NCBI GenBank assembly: GCA_963737625.1
Contig: CAVTTK010000002.1
Location: forward strand, 806,001 to 870,000
Direction of reading: 5' to 3'
DNA: 64,000 nucleotides
From: Bog-756 sp963737625
Lineage (GTDB): Bacteria; Actinomycetota; Acidimicrobiia; Acidimicrobiales; RAAP-2
Notes under the pieces: generated by a model
Databases searched by the model: none
The model's input: the letters and a program-made list of their open reading frames with translations, nothing else
What the model was told of the DNA's origin: nothing
In this document: positions 26,730-35,139 of the stretch, in pieces
How positions within the stretch are numbered: position 1 is the stretch's first letter
Layout: each line of letters starts with the position of its first letter
Translations under genes and position numbers: made by a program

Positions 26730-28374
26730 CCTGGTAATCCGCGGAGGCACAGTCATCGACGGGAGTGGCCAGGCCGGACGCCTGGCCGATGTGGCCGTCA
26801 CCGGGGGGTTGATCGAGGCCGTCGGTCCCAACCTCGACGGGACCGTCGAGCTGGATGCCTCCGGATGCGTGGTCGCTCCGGGCTTCATCGACATCCACAC
26901 CCACTTCGACGCCCAGGTGTTCTGGGATCCCGAACTCAAGCCCTCGTCGTATCACGGGGTCACGACGGTCGTGGCGGGCAACTGTGGCTTCTCCATCGCC
27001 CCATGCCGCCCCGAACACCACGACGTCATCGTGCACACCCTGGAGAACGTGGAGGGGATGGATGCCAACACCCTCTCGGCCGGGATCGCCTGGGAGTTCG
27101 AGACCTTCCCCGACTACCTCGACCTGGTGCACCAACGGGGGACCACGCTCAACTTCACGGCCTACATAGGACACACCGCCCTGCGGCTGTACGTCATGGG
27201 TGACGCCGCCTACGAGCGGGCCGCCACCCCCGAGGAGATCGAGCGGATGTGCCAGCTGGTCGACGAGGCCTTGCGGGTGGGGGCGGCGGGGCTCTCCACC
27301 AGCTTCTCGTTCGCCCACCGAGGCGTGGACGGCAAGCCGGTGCCCAGTCGTTTTGCCGAGATGGATGAGGTAGAGGCGCTGTTCATGACGGTGGGGAAGG
27401 CCGGTAAGGGTGTGGTCCTCGCCACTCCGGGCTGGCAGTGCGAGTATCCGGACATCTTCACCTGGCAGGCTCGGGTGGGCCGGCCGTTCACCTGCCCCCT
27501 GTTCGCCCTGTCCAGCGGAAAGCACCGCGAGGTGGTCCGTCTGCACGAGGAGGCCCTGGCCCGTGGGGGCAATGTCTGGCCCCAGGTCACGCCGCGTCCG
27601 CTGACCATGCAGTTCACCTTGGCCGACGCCTACAACCTCAATGTCGGCGAGGTGTTCGGCGAGCTCATCAAGGTCAGTACCGGCGTGCGGAAGGCTGCCT
27701 ACCGCGACCAGGAATGGCGTACCCGGGCCTTCGAGGACCTGGAGCGCAACGAAGGGGGGATGAAGCCGCGGTGGGAGACATTCGAGGTCTCCGAGTCGGA
27801 CCGGTATCCCGAGCTGCTCGGCCGTCGGGTCACCGACATCGCCCGTGAGCGGGACGCCAGCCCCCTCGACGTGATGTGCGAGTTGGCCCTGTCCGAGGAC
27901 CTGGCCACCCGCTTCCGGGCCTACATCGCCAACGACGATGAGGCCGAAGTGGGGAGCCTGCTCACCGAGGACCATGTGGTGCTGGGCCTCACCGATGCCG
28001 GCGCCCACGTGGACCAGTTGTGCGATGCCCCCCTGCCCACTGACCTCCTCGGGACCTGGGTCCGCGACCGGGAGATCATGCCGCTGGAGCGGGCTGTCCG
28101 GAAGCTGGCCGGCGAACCTGCCGACATGTTCGGGTTCGAGGGTCGGGGCTACCTGCGGCCCGGTTACGCCGCCGACATCACGGTATTCGACCCGGCGACG
28201 GTGGCCCCCGGCCCCCAGCGGCGGCTGCGGGACCTGCCGGCCAACGGGGAGCGCCTGACCAACGAGGAGCCCACGGGCATGCGGCACGTCGTGGTCAACG
28301 GGACGCTGATCCGGACCGACGAGCGCCAGCTGGCGCTGGACCGGCTCCCCGGCACCCGACCCACCCTGGTCTGA
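26719..28374 (+). CDS. N-acyl-D-amino-acid deacylase-type amidohydrolase
   Basis: 551 residues from GTG 26719 with AAGGAG at 26706-26711. Features are the N-terminal beta sandwich (DLVIRGGTVIDGSG), the metal motif GFIDIHTHFD, AGNCGFSIAPCRP with the Cys ligand typical of D-aminoacylases, a late LTDAGAHVD motif with the catalytic Asp, and a C-terminal GYAADITVFDP. This subfamily is commonly annotated as D-aminoacylase, but many members are uncharacterised hydrolases of cyclic amides or similar compounds. Translational overlap with the VOC gene suggests a shared pathway. Confidence 0.83.
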   Translation: MSADLVIRGGTVIDGSGQAGRLADVAVTGGLIEAVGPNLDGTVELDASGCVVAPGFIDIHTHFDAQVFWDPELKPSSYHGVTTVVAGNCGFSIAPCRPEHHDVIVHTLENVEGMDANTLSAGIAWEFETFPDYLDLVHQRGTTLNFTAYIGHTALRLYVMGDAAYERAATPEEIERMCQLVDEALRVGAAGLSTSFSFAHRGVDGKPVPSRFAEMDEVEALFMTVGKAGKGVVLATPGWQCEYPDIFTWQARVGRPFTCPLFALSSGKHREVVRLHEEALARGGNVWPQVTPRPLTMQFTLADAYNLNVGEVFGELIKVSTGVRKAAYRDQEWRTRAFEDLERNEGGMKPRWETFEVSESDRYPELLGRRVTDIARERDASPLDVMCELALSEDLATRFRAYIANDDEAEVGSLLTEDHVVLGLTDAGAHVDQLCDAPLPTDLLGTWVRDREIMPLERAVRKLAGEPADMFGFEGRGYLRPGYAADITVFDPATVAPGPQRRLRDLPANGERLTNEEPTGMRHVVVNGTLIRTDERQLALDRLPGTRPTLV

Positions 28375-28390
28375 CGACACCGAGGAGTGT

Positions 28391-29533
28391 TCAGCGGACC
28401 GTTGCGAAGTACTCCCGTAGGTCGTCGACGAACAGTCCGGGCTGTTCCATGGCCGGGAAGTGGCCACCCCGCTCCATGATCTCCCAGCGCACCACGTTGC
28501 ACTGGCGCTCGACCCACGAACGAGGCCAGCGCAGCACCTCTTTCGGATAGCGGGCCACTCCGGTGGGAACGGTGACGAACGGGGGTGTCCCGGCGGCACT
28601 GCGCCTGGCCTCCCAGTAGAGGCGGGCTGCCGAGGCGCTGGTCTGCGTGACCCAGTAGAGCATCACGTTGGTGATGAGCTGGTCGCGGGTGAAGCAGCGT
28701 TCCGGATCCCCGTCGCAGTCGCTCCAGGCCTGGAATTTCTCCACGATCCAGCCCAGGAGGCCGGCCGGAGAGTCGTTGAGGGCGGCCCCGACCGTCTGCG
28801 GTTTGGTCCCCTGCTCGTTGGCGTAGGCGGACTCCTCGGCGGCGAACCGCTTCATGACGGCGAGGTCCGCCTGCTCCTCCTCGGTCAGAGGACCGGGGCT
28901 CTCGGGCGGTAGGCCGGGGGCCATGTTCAAGTGGATGGCCGTGCAGTGTTCCGGGTCGAGTCCACCGATCCACGTGGTCACCTGGGCCCCCCAGTCACCA
29001 CCCTGGGCGAAGTAGTCCTCGTAGCCGAGGCGGGCCATCAGCTCGGCGAAGGCCACGGCTATGCGGCGCACGTCCCAGCCACGGGTACGAGGGGGTTCGG
29101 AGAACGCGTAGCCGGGCAGGGACGGAGCGATCACATGGAAGGCGTCGGCGGCGCGGCCGCCGTGGGCCTCTGGGTCGGTGAGGCGGGGGATGATGTCGAG
29201 GAACTCGACGATCGAGCCCGGCCAGCCGTGGGTGAGGAGGAGGGGGCGGGCATCCGGGTAGGACGACCGGGCGTGGACGAAGTGGATGCGCTGGCCGTCG
29301 ATGGTTGTCCGGAAGTGGTCGAAGGTGTTCAGGCGCGCCTCTTCAGCTCGCCAGTCGTAGGTGTCACGCCAGTACTCGACCAGCTGGCGCAAGTAGTCGA
29401 CGGGTATGCCGTACTCCCAGCCGGCGCCCTCGATGGTGTCGGGGAGGCGGGTTCGGACCAGCCGGTGGTGGAGGTCGAGGAGAACGGCGTCGTCGACTTC
29501 GATCGGGAATGCCTCGATCGATTCGCTCACCAT
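28391..29533 (-). CDS. epoxide hydrolase (microsomal-type, with EHN domain)
   Basis: 380 residues. The N-terminal EHN segment (FPIEVDDAVLLDLHHRLVRTRLPD) precedes an alpha/beta-hydrolase domain. Active-site motifs are HGWPGS (102-107, oxyanion hole), the nucleophile Asp180 in GGDWGAQ, and the catalytic His358 in GGHFPAMEQP. It opens epoxides to vicinal diols. It is convergent with the deacylase gene, with 16 bases between stops. A P450 or other oxygenase nearby could make the epoxide; that link is inferred. Confidence 0.9.
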   Translation of the reverse strand: MVSESIEAFPIEVDDAVLLDLHHRLVRTRLPDTIEGAGWEYGIPVDYLRQLVEYWRDTYDWRAEEARLNTFDHFRTTIDGQRIHFVHARSSYPDARPLLLTHGWPGSIVEFLDIIPRLTDPEAHGGRAADAFHVIAPSLPGYAFSEPPRTRGWDVRRIAVAFAELMARLGYEDYFAQGGDWGAQVTTWIGGLDPEHCTAIHLNMAPGLPPESPGPLTEEEQADLAVMKRFAAEESAYANEQGTKPQTVGAALNDSPAGLLGWIVEKFQAWSDCDGDPERCFTRDQLITNVMLYWVTQTSASAARLYWEARRSAAGTPPFVTVPTGVARYPKEVLRWPRSWVERQCNVVRWEIMERGGHFPAMEQPGLFVDDLREYFATVR

Positions 29534-29609
29534 ATCCTCACCGGTTCTTTATCTCAGGAGCCGTCGGTTACGGCTGTCCGTACGAGGTGCTTTGGCGTGG
29601 CCACCCTAC

Positions 29610-30014
29610 TCACGAGCTGGTCAGGTCTACCGTGACCAGCCGGTCGGTGAAGCGCCATCGGCCGTCGACCTTCTCGAAGGTGTCGGTGTACTGTCCGCAG
29701 AGGTCGATCCGGATGGCGGCACCGGGAGTGCCCCCCAGCACCGTCCAGTAGCAGTGGGAGGAGGCGGTCATCGTCCCTGGGTCCACTTCGATACTCAGGT
29801 TGGTGATGAGGTGCCTGGTGCGGTGGACGCCATCCCGCGCCATCAGGCTCTGGTAGACCGGCCTCACCTCCTGGGATCCACGCAGCGTGGATCCGTTTGG
29901 CTCCGACCGCCACGTCGAGTGCTCGAACAGTGCGGCCACCGCGTCGACGTCACCCCCGTCCACCAGTAGGGCGTAGGAGTGCACCAGCGAGGTGATGTCG
30001 TCTACGTCGGACAT
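29610..30014 (-). CDS. SnoaL-like/NTF2-fold protein
   Basis: 134 residues. ATG 30014 follows GGAGGAGGG. The NTF2-like cone fold is indicated by DDITSLVHSYALLVDGGDVDAVAALFE, HLITNLSIEVDPGTMTASSHCYWTVL and WRFTDRLVTVDL. The family covers small isomerases, cyclases, limonene-epoxide-hydrolase relatives and dioxygenase beta subunits. It belongs to the polyketide-cyclase-like group of unknown reaction. Neighbours on the same strand are an F420-type oxidoreductase upstream and an epoxide hydrolase downstream. Confidence 0.8.
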   Translation of the reverse strand: MSDVDDITSLVHSYALLVDGGDVDAVAALFEHSTWRSEPNGSTLRGSQEVRPVYQSLMARDGVHRTRHLITNLSIEVDPGTMTASSHCYWTVLGGTPGAAIRIDLCGQYTDTFEKVDGRWRFTDRLVTVDLTSS

Positions 30015-30081
30015 GGCCCTCCTCCGTCGGTCGTTGCTTGACGTGGTCCTGACGCATCGTAGGGAACGGGGGAGGGGAGCG

Positions 30082-30960
30082 TCAGCCTCCCGCCACGACA
30101 TCCTGGCCGTACCGCTCCAGTGACGCTTCGTACTCGGGGCCGAAGAGCACCGACGGTATGAGGGTTCGGGTGACCCCGGCCTTTCGCAGCGCTTCGACTG
30201 CTGTGACGGCTTCCTGGCCGGTGACGGCCGTGCACTGCATGGTCACTTCGATGGCCTCGGGATCCCGGCCGGCCTGCTCGGCAGTGGTGCGGATGAGATC
30301 GATGAGGGGCGGCAGTTCGTCGGGGCCGACACCCAGAGGAAAGAACCCGTCACCGATCCGGCCGGCCCGCCGGGCGGCGGCCGGGCTGTGTCCACCGATG
30401 TGCACCGGGATGCTTCCGCCGGGGGGTTGGGGGCGAAGGAAGCAGTTGGCGAAGTTCGTCGTGGTGCCGTCGAAGCTGGCCTGGTCTTCGCTCCAGAGGG
30501 CCCGCATGGCGGCGATGGCCTCCTCCATGCGCTGGGCACGACCGGCGAAGGGGACCCCTAGTGCTTCGAACTCCTCCTCCAACCAGCCGATCCCTGCTCC
30601 GAGGATCATCCGGCCCCCCGACAGGGAGTCCAAGGTGGCCAGCTCCTTGGCCAGCACCAGGGGATTGCGCTGGGGGACGATGAGGATGCCCGTACCCAGT
30701 CGGAGCGTCGAGGTCTGAGCGGCGACGTAGGCCAGCCAAATCAGTGGATCGGGGAAGACCGTTCCCTCCCCGGAGGGCAGCCGGCCCGTCGGGTCGTAGG
30801 GGTACGTCGACTGGTAGCCGCCGGGGACCACCACGTGGTCGACCGTCCAGATCGACTCGAAGCCGGCCGCTTCCGCGGCTCGGGCGAGTCGGACCGCCTC
30901 GGCGGGGTCGACGAACGCGCCGATGTTGGCGAAAGCGATCCCGAACTTCATCGGCTCCAT
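30082..30960 (-). CDS. LLM-class (luciferase-like) F420-dependent oxidoreductase
   Basis: 292 residues from ATG 30960 with AAGGAG upstream; ATG 30951 is an alternative. The bacterial-luciferase-like barrel shows in FGIAFANIG, AEAAGFESIWTVDHVVVP, LRLGTGILIVPQRNPLVLAKELATLD, GRMILGAGIGWLEEEF and a C-terminal PVHIGGHSPAAARRAGRIGDGFFP. In actinobacteria such proteins usually use coenzyme F420; FMN cannot be excluded. The spacer to the divergent ferredoxin at 31075 is 114 bases. Substrate unknown. Confidence 0.87.
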   Translation of the reverse strand: MEPMKFGIAFANIGAFVDPAEAVRLARAAEAAGFESIWTVDHVVVPGGYQSTYPYDPTGRLPSGEGTVFPDPLIWLAYVAAQTSTLRLGTGILIVPQRNPLVLAKELATLDSLSGGRMILGAGIGWLEEEFEALGVPFAGRAQRMEEAIAAMRALWSEDQASFDGTTTNFANCFLRPQPPGGSIPVHIGGHSPAAARRAGRIGDGFFPLGVGPDELPPLIDLIRTTAEQAGRDPEAIEVTMQCTAVTGQEAVTAVEALRKAGVTRTLIPSVLFGPEYEASLERYGQDVVAGG

Positions 30961-31074
30961 GCCCGTGCGTCTCCTTGTCTCCCGCTGTCCCCGACGGCCG
31001 CGGTCAGCCTACGGCACGACATGGCCCCGAACCGCCCCTGTTAGCGTTGGCTTCATGTCCGCGCCGGCAGGGTC

Positions 31075-31293
31075 ATGAACACGGGAGAGGCCCGGACCAA
31101 GGACGTGGTGGACCGGGACGCCTGCATGGGTTCGGGGAACTGCGCGTTCTGGGCTCCGGGCGTCTTCGACCTCGACGACGACGGGATCGCCATCGTCGTA
31201 GGGGACGTGGCTGGGCGTGAGGAGGATGTCCGGAAGGCGGCGGCCAACTGTCCTACGTCGGCCATCCGCTTCGAACGTCTCTTCCCGTCCTGA
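31075..31293 (+). CDS. P450-associated ferredoxin ([3Fe-4S] type)
   Basis: 72 residues. The cluster motif is Cys17-x2-Ser20-x2-Cys23, with Cys59 in NCPTSAI. Ser at position 20, where a fourth Cys would stand, is the pattern of the atypical single-cluster ferredoxins that serve actinobacterial P450s. It would pass electrons from a reductase to one or more of the four P450s in this window, none of which is adjacent. The following VOC gene starts 25 bases after its stop. Confidence 0.9.
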   Translation: MNTGEARTKDVVDRDACMGSGNCAFWAPGVFDLDDDGIAIVVGDVAGREEDVRKAAANCPTSAIRFERLFPS

Positions 31294-31318
31294 CCCGTCA
31301 ACGGAACGGAGCTACCGC

Positions 31319-31762
31319 ATGGGCACGTACAACCACACCGGGCATGTCGTCACCGACCTGGAACGATCGAAGCGGTTCTACCAGGAGGTCTTCGGCTTCC
31401 GCATCTGGTACGAGATCAATCCGCCCGACGTGCCCACTGCCCAGCTCACCGGGCTCACACCGCCCTTGGGCGTCACGGCGTCGTACCTGACCCTCGACGG
31501 CTTCGTCCTCGAGCTGATGCACTACGCCGCGGACGGGGCCACGGCTCCGTACCGGGCCCGAACCATGGACGAGCCCGGGCTGACCCACCTGTCCCTCTCG
31601 GTCGATGATGTGCACGGGGCGGCGGAGCGGGCCGTCGAGTACGGCGGTCAGCTCATCGAGGAGAGCGACATCGGGGCCGCCTTGTTCATCCGCGATCCCG
31701 ATGGTCAGCTGATCGAGCTCCTACCGGTGACCTACCGGGACCGGCTGCCACCCAAGCCCTGA
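31319..31762 (+). CDS. VOC family (glyoxalase-like) protein
   Basis: 147 residues from ATG 31319. Paired VOC repeats are TGHVVTDLERSKRFYQEVFGF (His metal-ligand candidate) and THLSLSVDDV with FIRDPDGQLIELLPV (His and Glu candidates). This set of ligand positions suits a metal-dependent lyase, epimerase or dioxygenase. It follows the P450-type ferredoxin by 25 bases and probably shares its transcript. Confidence 0.83.
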   Translation: MGTYNHTGHVVTDLERSKRFYQEVFGFRIWYEINPPDVPTAQLTGLTPPLGVTASYLTLDGFVLELMHYAADGATAPYRARTMDEPGLTHLSLSVDDVHGAAERAVEYGGQLIEESDIGAALFIRDPDGQLIELLPVTYRDRLPPKP

Positions 31763-31925
31763 CCCCCGCGCCCGGCCGGCCGCCACCGCCGACGGGGCTC
31801 AACGCAGGCTCCATACCCATGCCCGGTGGCCGGAGCGGTGAGTACGCTGTCCGATGGCGGCCGAGAACCGGCCGGCCCGCACCGGAGCATCAGTGAGCCG
31901 GTCCATCCATGAGGAGTGCATCCAC

Positions 31926-33410
31926 GTGACCTTGACGAGTGAAACTGCGGTTCCCCTGCGACACGCCGACCGTTTCTTCATCGACGGCCAGTGGGTGGCC
32001 CCTTCGTCCGACGCCACTATCGACGTGATCGATTCGAGCACGGAGCAGGTCTACTTCCAGGTGCCCGAGGCGCAGCCCGCCGACATCGACCGGGCGGTGG
32101 CAGCAGCCCGGCGGGCATTCGACGAGGGACCCTGGCCCACCATGGGCCACAGTGAGCGGGCCGAGTTCCTGCGTGGCATCGCCGCCGGCCTGCGCGAGCG
32201 GGCCGAGGACATCGGGCAGATCTGGCCCCGTGAGTCCGGGGCCCTCCACGTCATCGCCCGCCACAGCGCCGCGGGCACGGCCGCCAGCTTCGACTACTAC
32301 GCCGGTCTGGCGGACACCTTCCCGTTCGAGGAGCGGGCCCAACCCCAGATGGGCCAGTTCGGCCTCTTGGTGCGGGAGCCGGTGGGGGTGGTGGGGGCCA
32401 TCATCCCGTGGAACGCCCCGATCGGTCTGATCACCTACAAGCTGGCCCCGGCCCTCCTGGCCGGCTGCACCGTGATCCTCAAGTGCTCACCGGAAGCTCC
32501 AGGAGACGCCTATGTGGTGGCCGAGATCGCCGAATCCATCGGCCTGCCCGCCGGAGTGTTGAACGTGGTGACCGCCGACCGCGAGGTCTCCGAGCTGCTG
32601 GTCCGTGACCCCCGGGTGGACAAGATCACCTTCACCGGCTCCACGGCGGCCGGCCGGCGCATCGCTTCGATCTGCGGTGAGCGGATCGCTCGGTGCACCC
32701 TCGAGCTGGGAGGCAAGTCGGCCGCCCTGATCCTCGACGACATGGATCTGGCTGTGGCCGCCCGAACCCTGGCCAAGGCGGAGTGCATGCTCTCCGGGCA
32801 GGTGTGCTCCTCGCTGACCCGGATCGTCGTCTCCCGTCCACGGCACGACGAGCTCGTCGCGGCACTGGCCGATGCGTTCTCCCAGGTCCAGGTGGGGGAT
32901 CCCTTCGACCCGGCAACGCAGATGGGGCCGCTCGTCTCCAGCCGTCAGCGCGACCGGGTGGAGAGCTACATCGCCCAGGGCGTGGAGCAGGGGGCCACCC
33001 TGGTCACCGGGGGCGGACGACCGAAGGATCTCGACCGCGGCTTCTACGTCGAGCCGACTGTGTTCGGCAACGTCGACAATGCCTCGGTCATCGCCCAGGA
33101 GGAGATCTTCGGGCCGGTGCTCACGGTCATCCCGGCCGACGACGAGGATCAGATCCTGGCCGTGGCCAACGACACCATTTACGGGCTCAACGCCTCTGTG
33201 TTCACCCCCGATGTGGACCGGGCCCGGCAGGTGGCCCGCCGACTGCGCTCGGGGACGGTCGGCCACAACGCCTTCCGTACCGACTTCGGCATCGCCTTCG
33301 GCGGCTTCAAGCAGTCCGGCATCGGTCGTGAGGGAGGCACGGAGGGCCTCCTGCCCTTCCTCGAGACCAAGACGGTGATCCTGGAGGACGTGCCCGCCGA
33401 GTATCGCTGA
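31926..33410 (+). CDS. aldehyde dehydrogenase (NAD(P)+-dependent)
   Basis: 494 residues from GTG 31926 with GAGGAG at 31911-31916. ALDH landmarks are GAIIPWNAP, FTGSTAAGRRIA (cofactor), LELGGKSA (general-base Glu), LSGQVCSS (nucleophile Cys), EEIFGPVLTVIP and FGGFKQSGIGREGG. It oxidises an aldehyde to a carboxylate. Gly-Gln-x-Cys is preserved, though the preceding residues (CMLS) differ from the common FxN. It is one of three ALDHs in the window. The 412 bases downstream carry no recognisable gene. Confidence 0.92.
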   Translation: MTLTSETAVPLRHADRFFIDGQWVAPSSDATIDVIDSSTEQVYFQVPEAQPADIDRAVAAARRAFDEGPWPTMGHSERAEFLRGIAAGLRERAEDIGQIWPRESGALHVIARHSAAGTAASFDYYAGLADTFPFEERAQPQMGQFGLLVREPVGVVGAIIPWNAPIGLITYKLAPALLAGCTVILKCSPEAPGDAYVVAEIAESIGLPAGVLNVVTADREVSELLVRDPRVDKITFTGSTAAGRRIASICGERIARCTLELGGKSAALILDDMDLAVAARTLAKAECMLSGQVCSSLTRIVVSRPRHDELVAALADAFSQVQVGDPFDPATQMGPLVSSRQRDRVESYIAQGVEQGATLVTGGGRPKDLDRGFYVEPTVFGNVDNASVIAQEEIFGPVLTVIPADDEDQILAVANDTIYGLNASVFTPDVDRARQVARRLRSGTVGHNAFRTDFGIAFGGFKQSGIGREGGTEGLLPFLETKTVILEDVPAEYR

Positions 33411-33822
33411 GGGCGCCGGGCCAGAGGTGGCTTCGTGCCATCAGGTCGTCCGGTCAGAGATTCTTCCGATAGGAGAACCGTAATTTCAGAAGGGTGACAA
33501 CGCCTCCTCGGCTCCGATTGCTACTGTCGCCAAGGCAGGGGAAGGCGTGAAGTGCCGAGGGTAGATTTGTCAGCCTGTTGGGGGGTCATAGGCAAAGGGG
33601 GAGGAGCGGGCACGTGAGCTGCAGCACCGGCCGACCGAATGGTGCGATGGCACGCGTCGGCACCGGTCCGTCCACGGTTCTGACGTTCGTAGACAAGGTA
33701 CAGAATCTCGTATACGCTCCTCGCCACGTCGCCGGCTCCAAAAGCGGAATGGTCATACTGACAAAAAGAGAACACCCATCGTGACGTGTCACACCAAGGG
33801 GGAAGAGATGAAGGGGGAACAC
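33411..33822. other. 412-base spacer between ALDH and ABC transporter genes
   Basis: No convincing gene. The right half is less GC-rich than the surroundings and should hold the transporter promoter: a weak candidate is GTAGAC (33689-33694), 16-base spacer, TATACG (33711-33716), within a CGTATACG palindrome. No clear terminator hairpin follows the aldehyde dehydrogenase stop. Confidence 0.4.
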
Positions 33823-33825
33823 ATG
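33796..33825 (+). promoter_or_regulatory. duplicated Shine-Dalgarno plus ATG at the substrate-binding-protein start
   Basis: Two 15-base units, 33796-33810 and 33811-33825, match at 13 of 15 positions; each carries AAGGGGG followed by an in-frame ATG. Either ATG (33808 or 33823) could start translation. The second puts the Arg-Arg-Lys of the signal peptide at the very N-terminus. Confidence 0.6.
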
Positions 33826-35076
33826 AGGCGCAAGGTTCGAGTCGGGGCGGGCATCCTGGTCTCGGTGCTTCTCTCGGCCACGGCGATCGGCGTGACCACC
33901 GCCCAGGCCGGTGCGGCCACCGTCCGGGGCTTCGACGGCAAGACGATCACCATCGGCGGCATGTGGGGCACGGCCAACTTCGCCGGAGCCGAGGTGGGTG
34001 CCGAGGGGTACGTCAAGCAGATCAACCAGACCAACTACCTGCACGGGATCAAGCTCAAGTTCGCCGGCTTCGTCAACGACGGCAACGACCCGGCCACCGC
34101 CCTCTCCGGCGTTCGGCAGCTGGTGAACCAGTACGGCGTCTTCGGCATCGTCCCCGACCTCTCGGCGGTCAACCCCGGCACGTACCTGGCGGCCCAGAAG
34201 ATCCTGTATGTGGGCGGCGGATTCGACTACAGCTACTGCTCCACCAAGGTGACCACCAGCCTGTGGGGCTACTCGGCCGGCGGCTGCCTGGTCCCTCAGA
34301 ATCCACCGGTCGTCTCCAATGTCTACGGACAGTTCTACAGCTACGTGAAGGCCAAGACCGGCAATGCGCACCCCACCATGGCCGTCTTCTCCAATGACAA
34401 CGCGTCGGGGTCCAACTCGGCCAAGACCTCCACGGTGGCGGCCAAGGGGGCCGGCTTCACGGTCGTCTACAACAAGGCGGCCGTGCCCACCACGGCCAGC
34501 GACTACACCCCGTACGTCCAGCAGCTCATGACAGCCAACAATGGGAAGCCGCCCCAGGCCATCGGATGCCAGCTCACGGCCCAGTGCATCCCCATGTGGA
34601 AGGCCCTCCAGAACGCCGGCTACACCGGCAGCTACTGGTCACCGCTCGGACCCATCCCCTCGCTCTATTCGACGATGCAGGGGACGGTGACCATCGCCAC
34701 CTACAACAATGCGCCGAACCCCGGGCTCACGGCGATGCAGAACGCCATGAACTCGGTCGTGCCTGGCACCCAGCTGGCCTCGTACTCCAACGTCCCCTCC
34801 TACATCGACACGGCCATGTTCGCCACCGCGGTGCACACCGTGCAGGCCAAGAAATTGGCCATCACGCCAGCCAACGTCCGCAAGGTGCTGTCCACCATCA
34901 AGTGGGGGATCCCCAACCTGGTGGGGCCGATCTCCTATCCGGCCTCGACGGTGGCCGGCACGCCGTACTGCACGGAGTTCCTGGCCTACAGCGGTGGTGC
35001 CGCCCAACAGGTCTACCCTTACTCCTGCAGCGCCAAGGTCTTCAAGGTGACCCCGGCGGCCGAGAAGGCCAGTTGA
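33823..35076 (+). CDS. ABC transporter substrate-binding protein, branched-chain amino acid (Leu/Ile/Val-type) family
   Basis: 417 residues from ATG 33823 (ATG 33808 also possible). A Sec signal peptide is clear: RRKVR, then a hydrophobic stretch VGAGILVSVLLSATAIGV ending TAQAGA, with no lipobox Cys. The mature part has the type I periplasmic-binding fold: ITIGGMWG, AGAEVGAEGYVKQIN, FVNDGNDPATALSGVRQLV, GIVPDLSAVN. Such proteins bind amino acids, amides, aromatic acids or steroid-like acids for uptake. It is followed by a LivG-type ATPase and a fused permease-ATPase. The ligand may be the substrate of this catabolic region, by inference. Confidence 0.88.
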   Translation: MRRKVRVGAGILVSVLLSATAIGVTTAQAGAATVRGFDGKTITIGGMWGTANFAGAEVGAEGYVKQINQTNYLHGIKLKFAGFVNDGNDPATALSGVRQLVNQYGVFGIVPDLSAVNPGTYLAAQKILYVGGGFDYSYCSTKVTTSLWGYSAGGCLVPQNPPVVSNVYGQFYSYVKAKTGNAHPTMAVFSNDNASGSNSAKTSTVAAKGAGFTVVYNKAAVPTTASDYTPYVQQLMTANNGKPPQAIGCQLTAQCIPMWKALQNAGYTGSYWSPLGPIPSLYSTMQGTVTIATYNNAPNPGLTAMQNAMNSVVPGTQLASYSNVPSYIDTAMFATAVHTVQAKKLAITPANVRKVLSTIKWGIPNLVGPISYPASTVAGTPYCTEFLAYSGGAAQQVYPYSCSAKVFKVTPAAEKAS

Positions 35077-35139
35077 CCGCTCGGTCGTCAGCCGACCGAA
35101 CCCGTTGAGGTACGACCATGAGCGAGCGAGGCCTCGTGG

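Noticed and set aside
26719..28374. Calling the hydrolase a true D-aminoacylase
   Set aside because: The subfamily is over-annotated; the context is oxidative catabolism, so only the family type is claimed.
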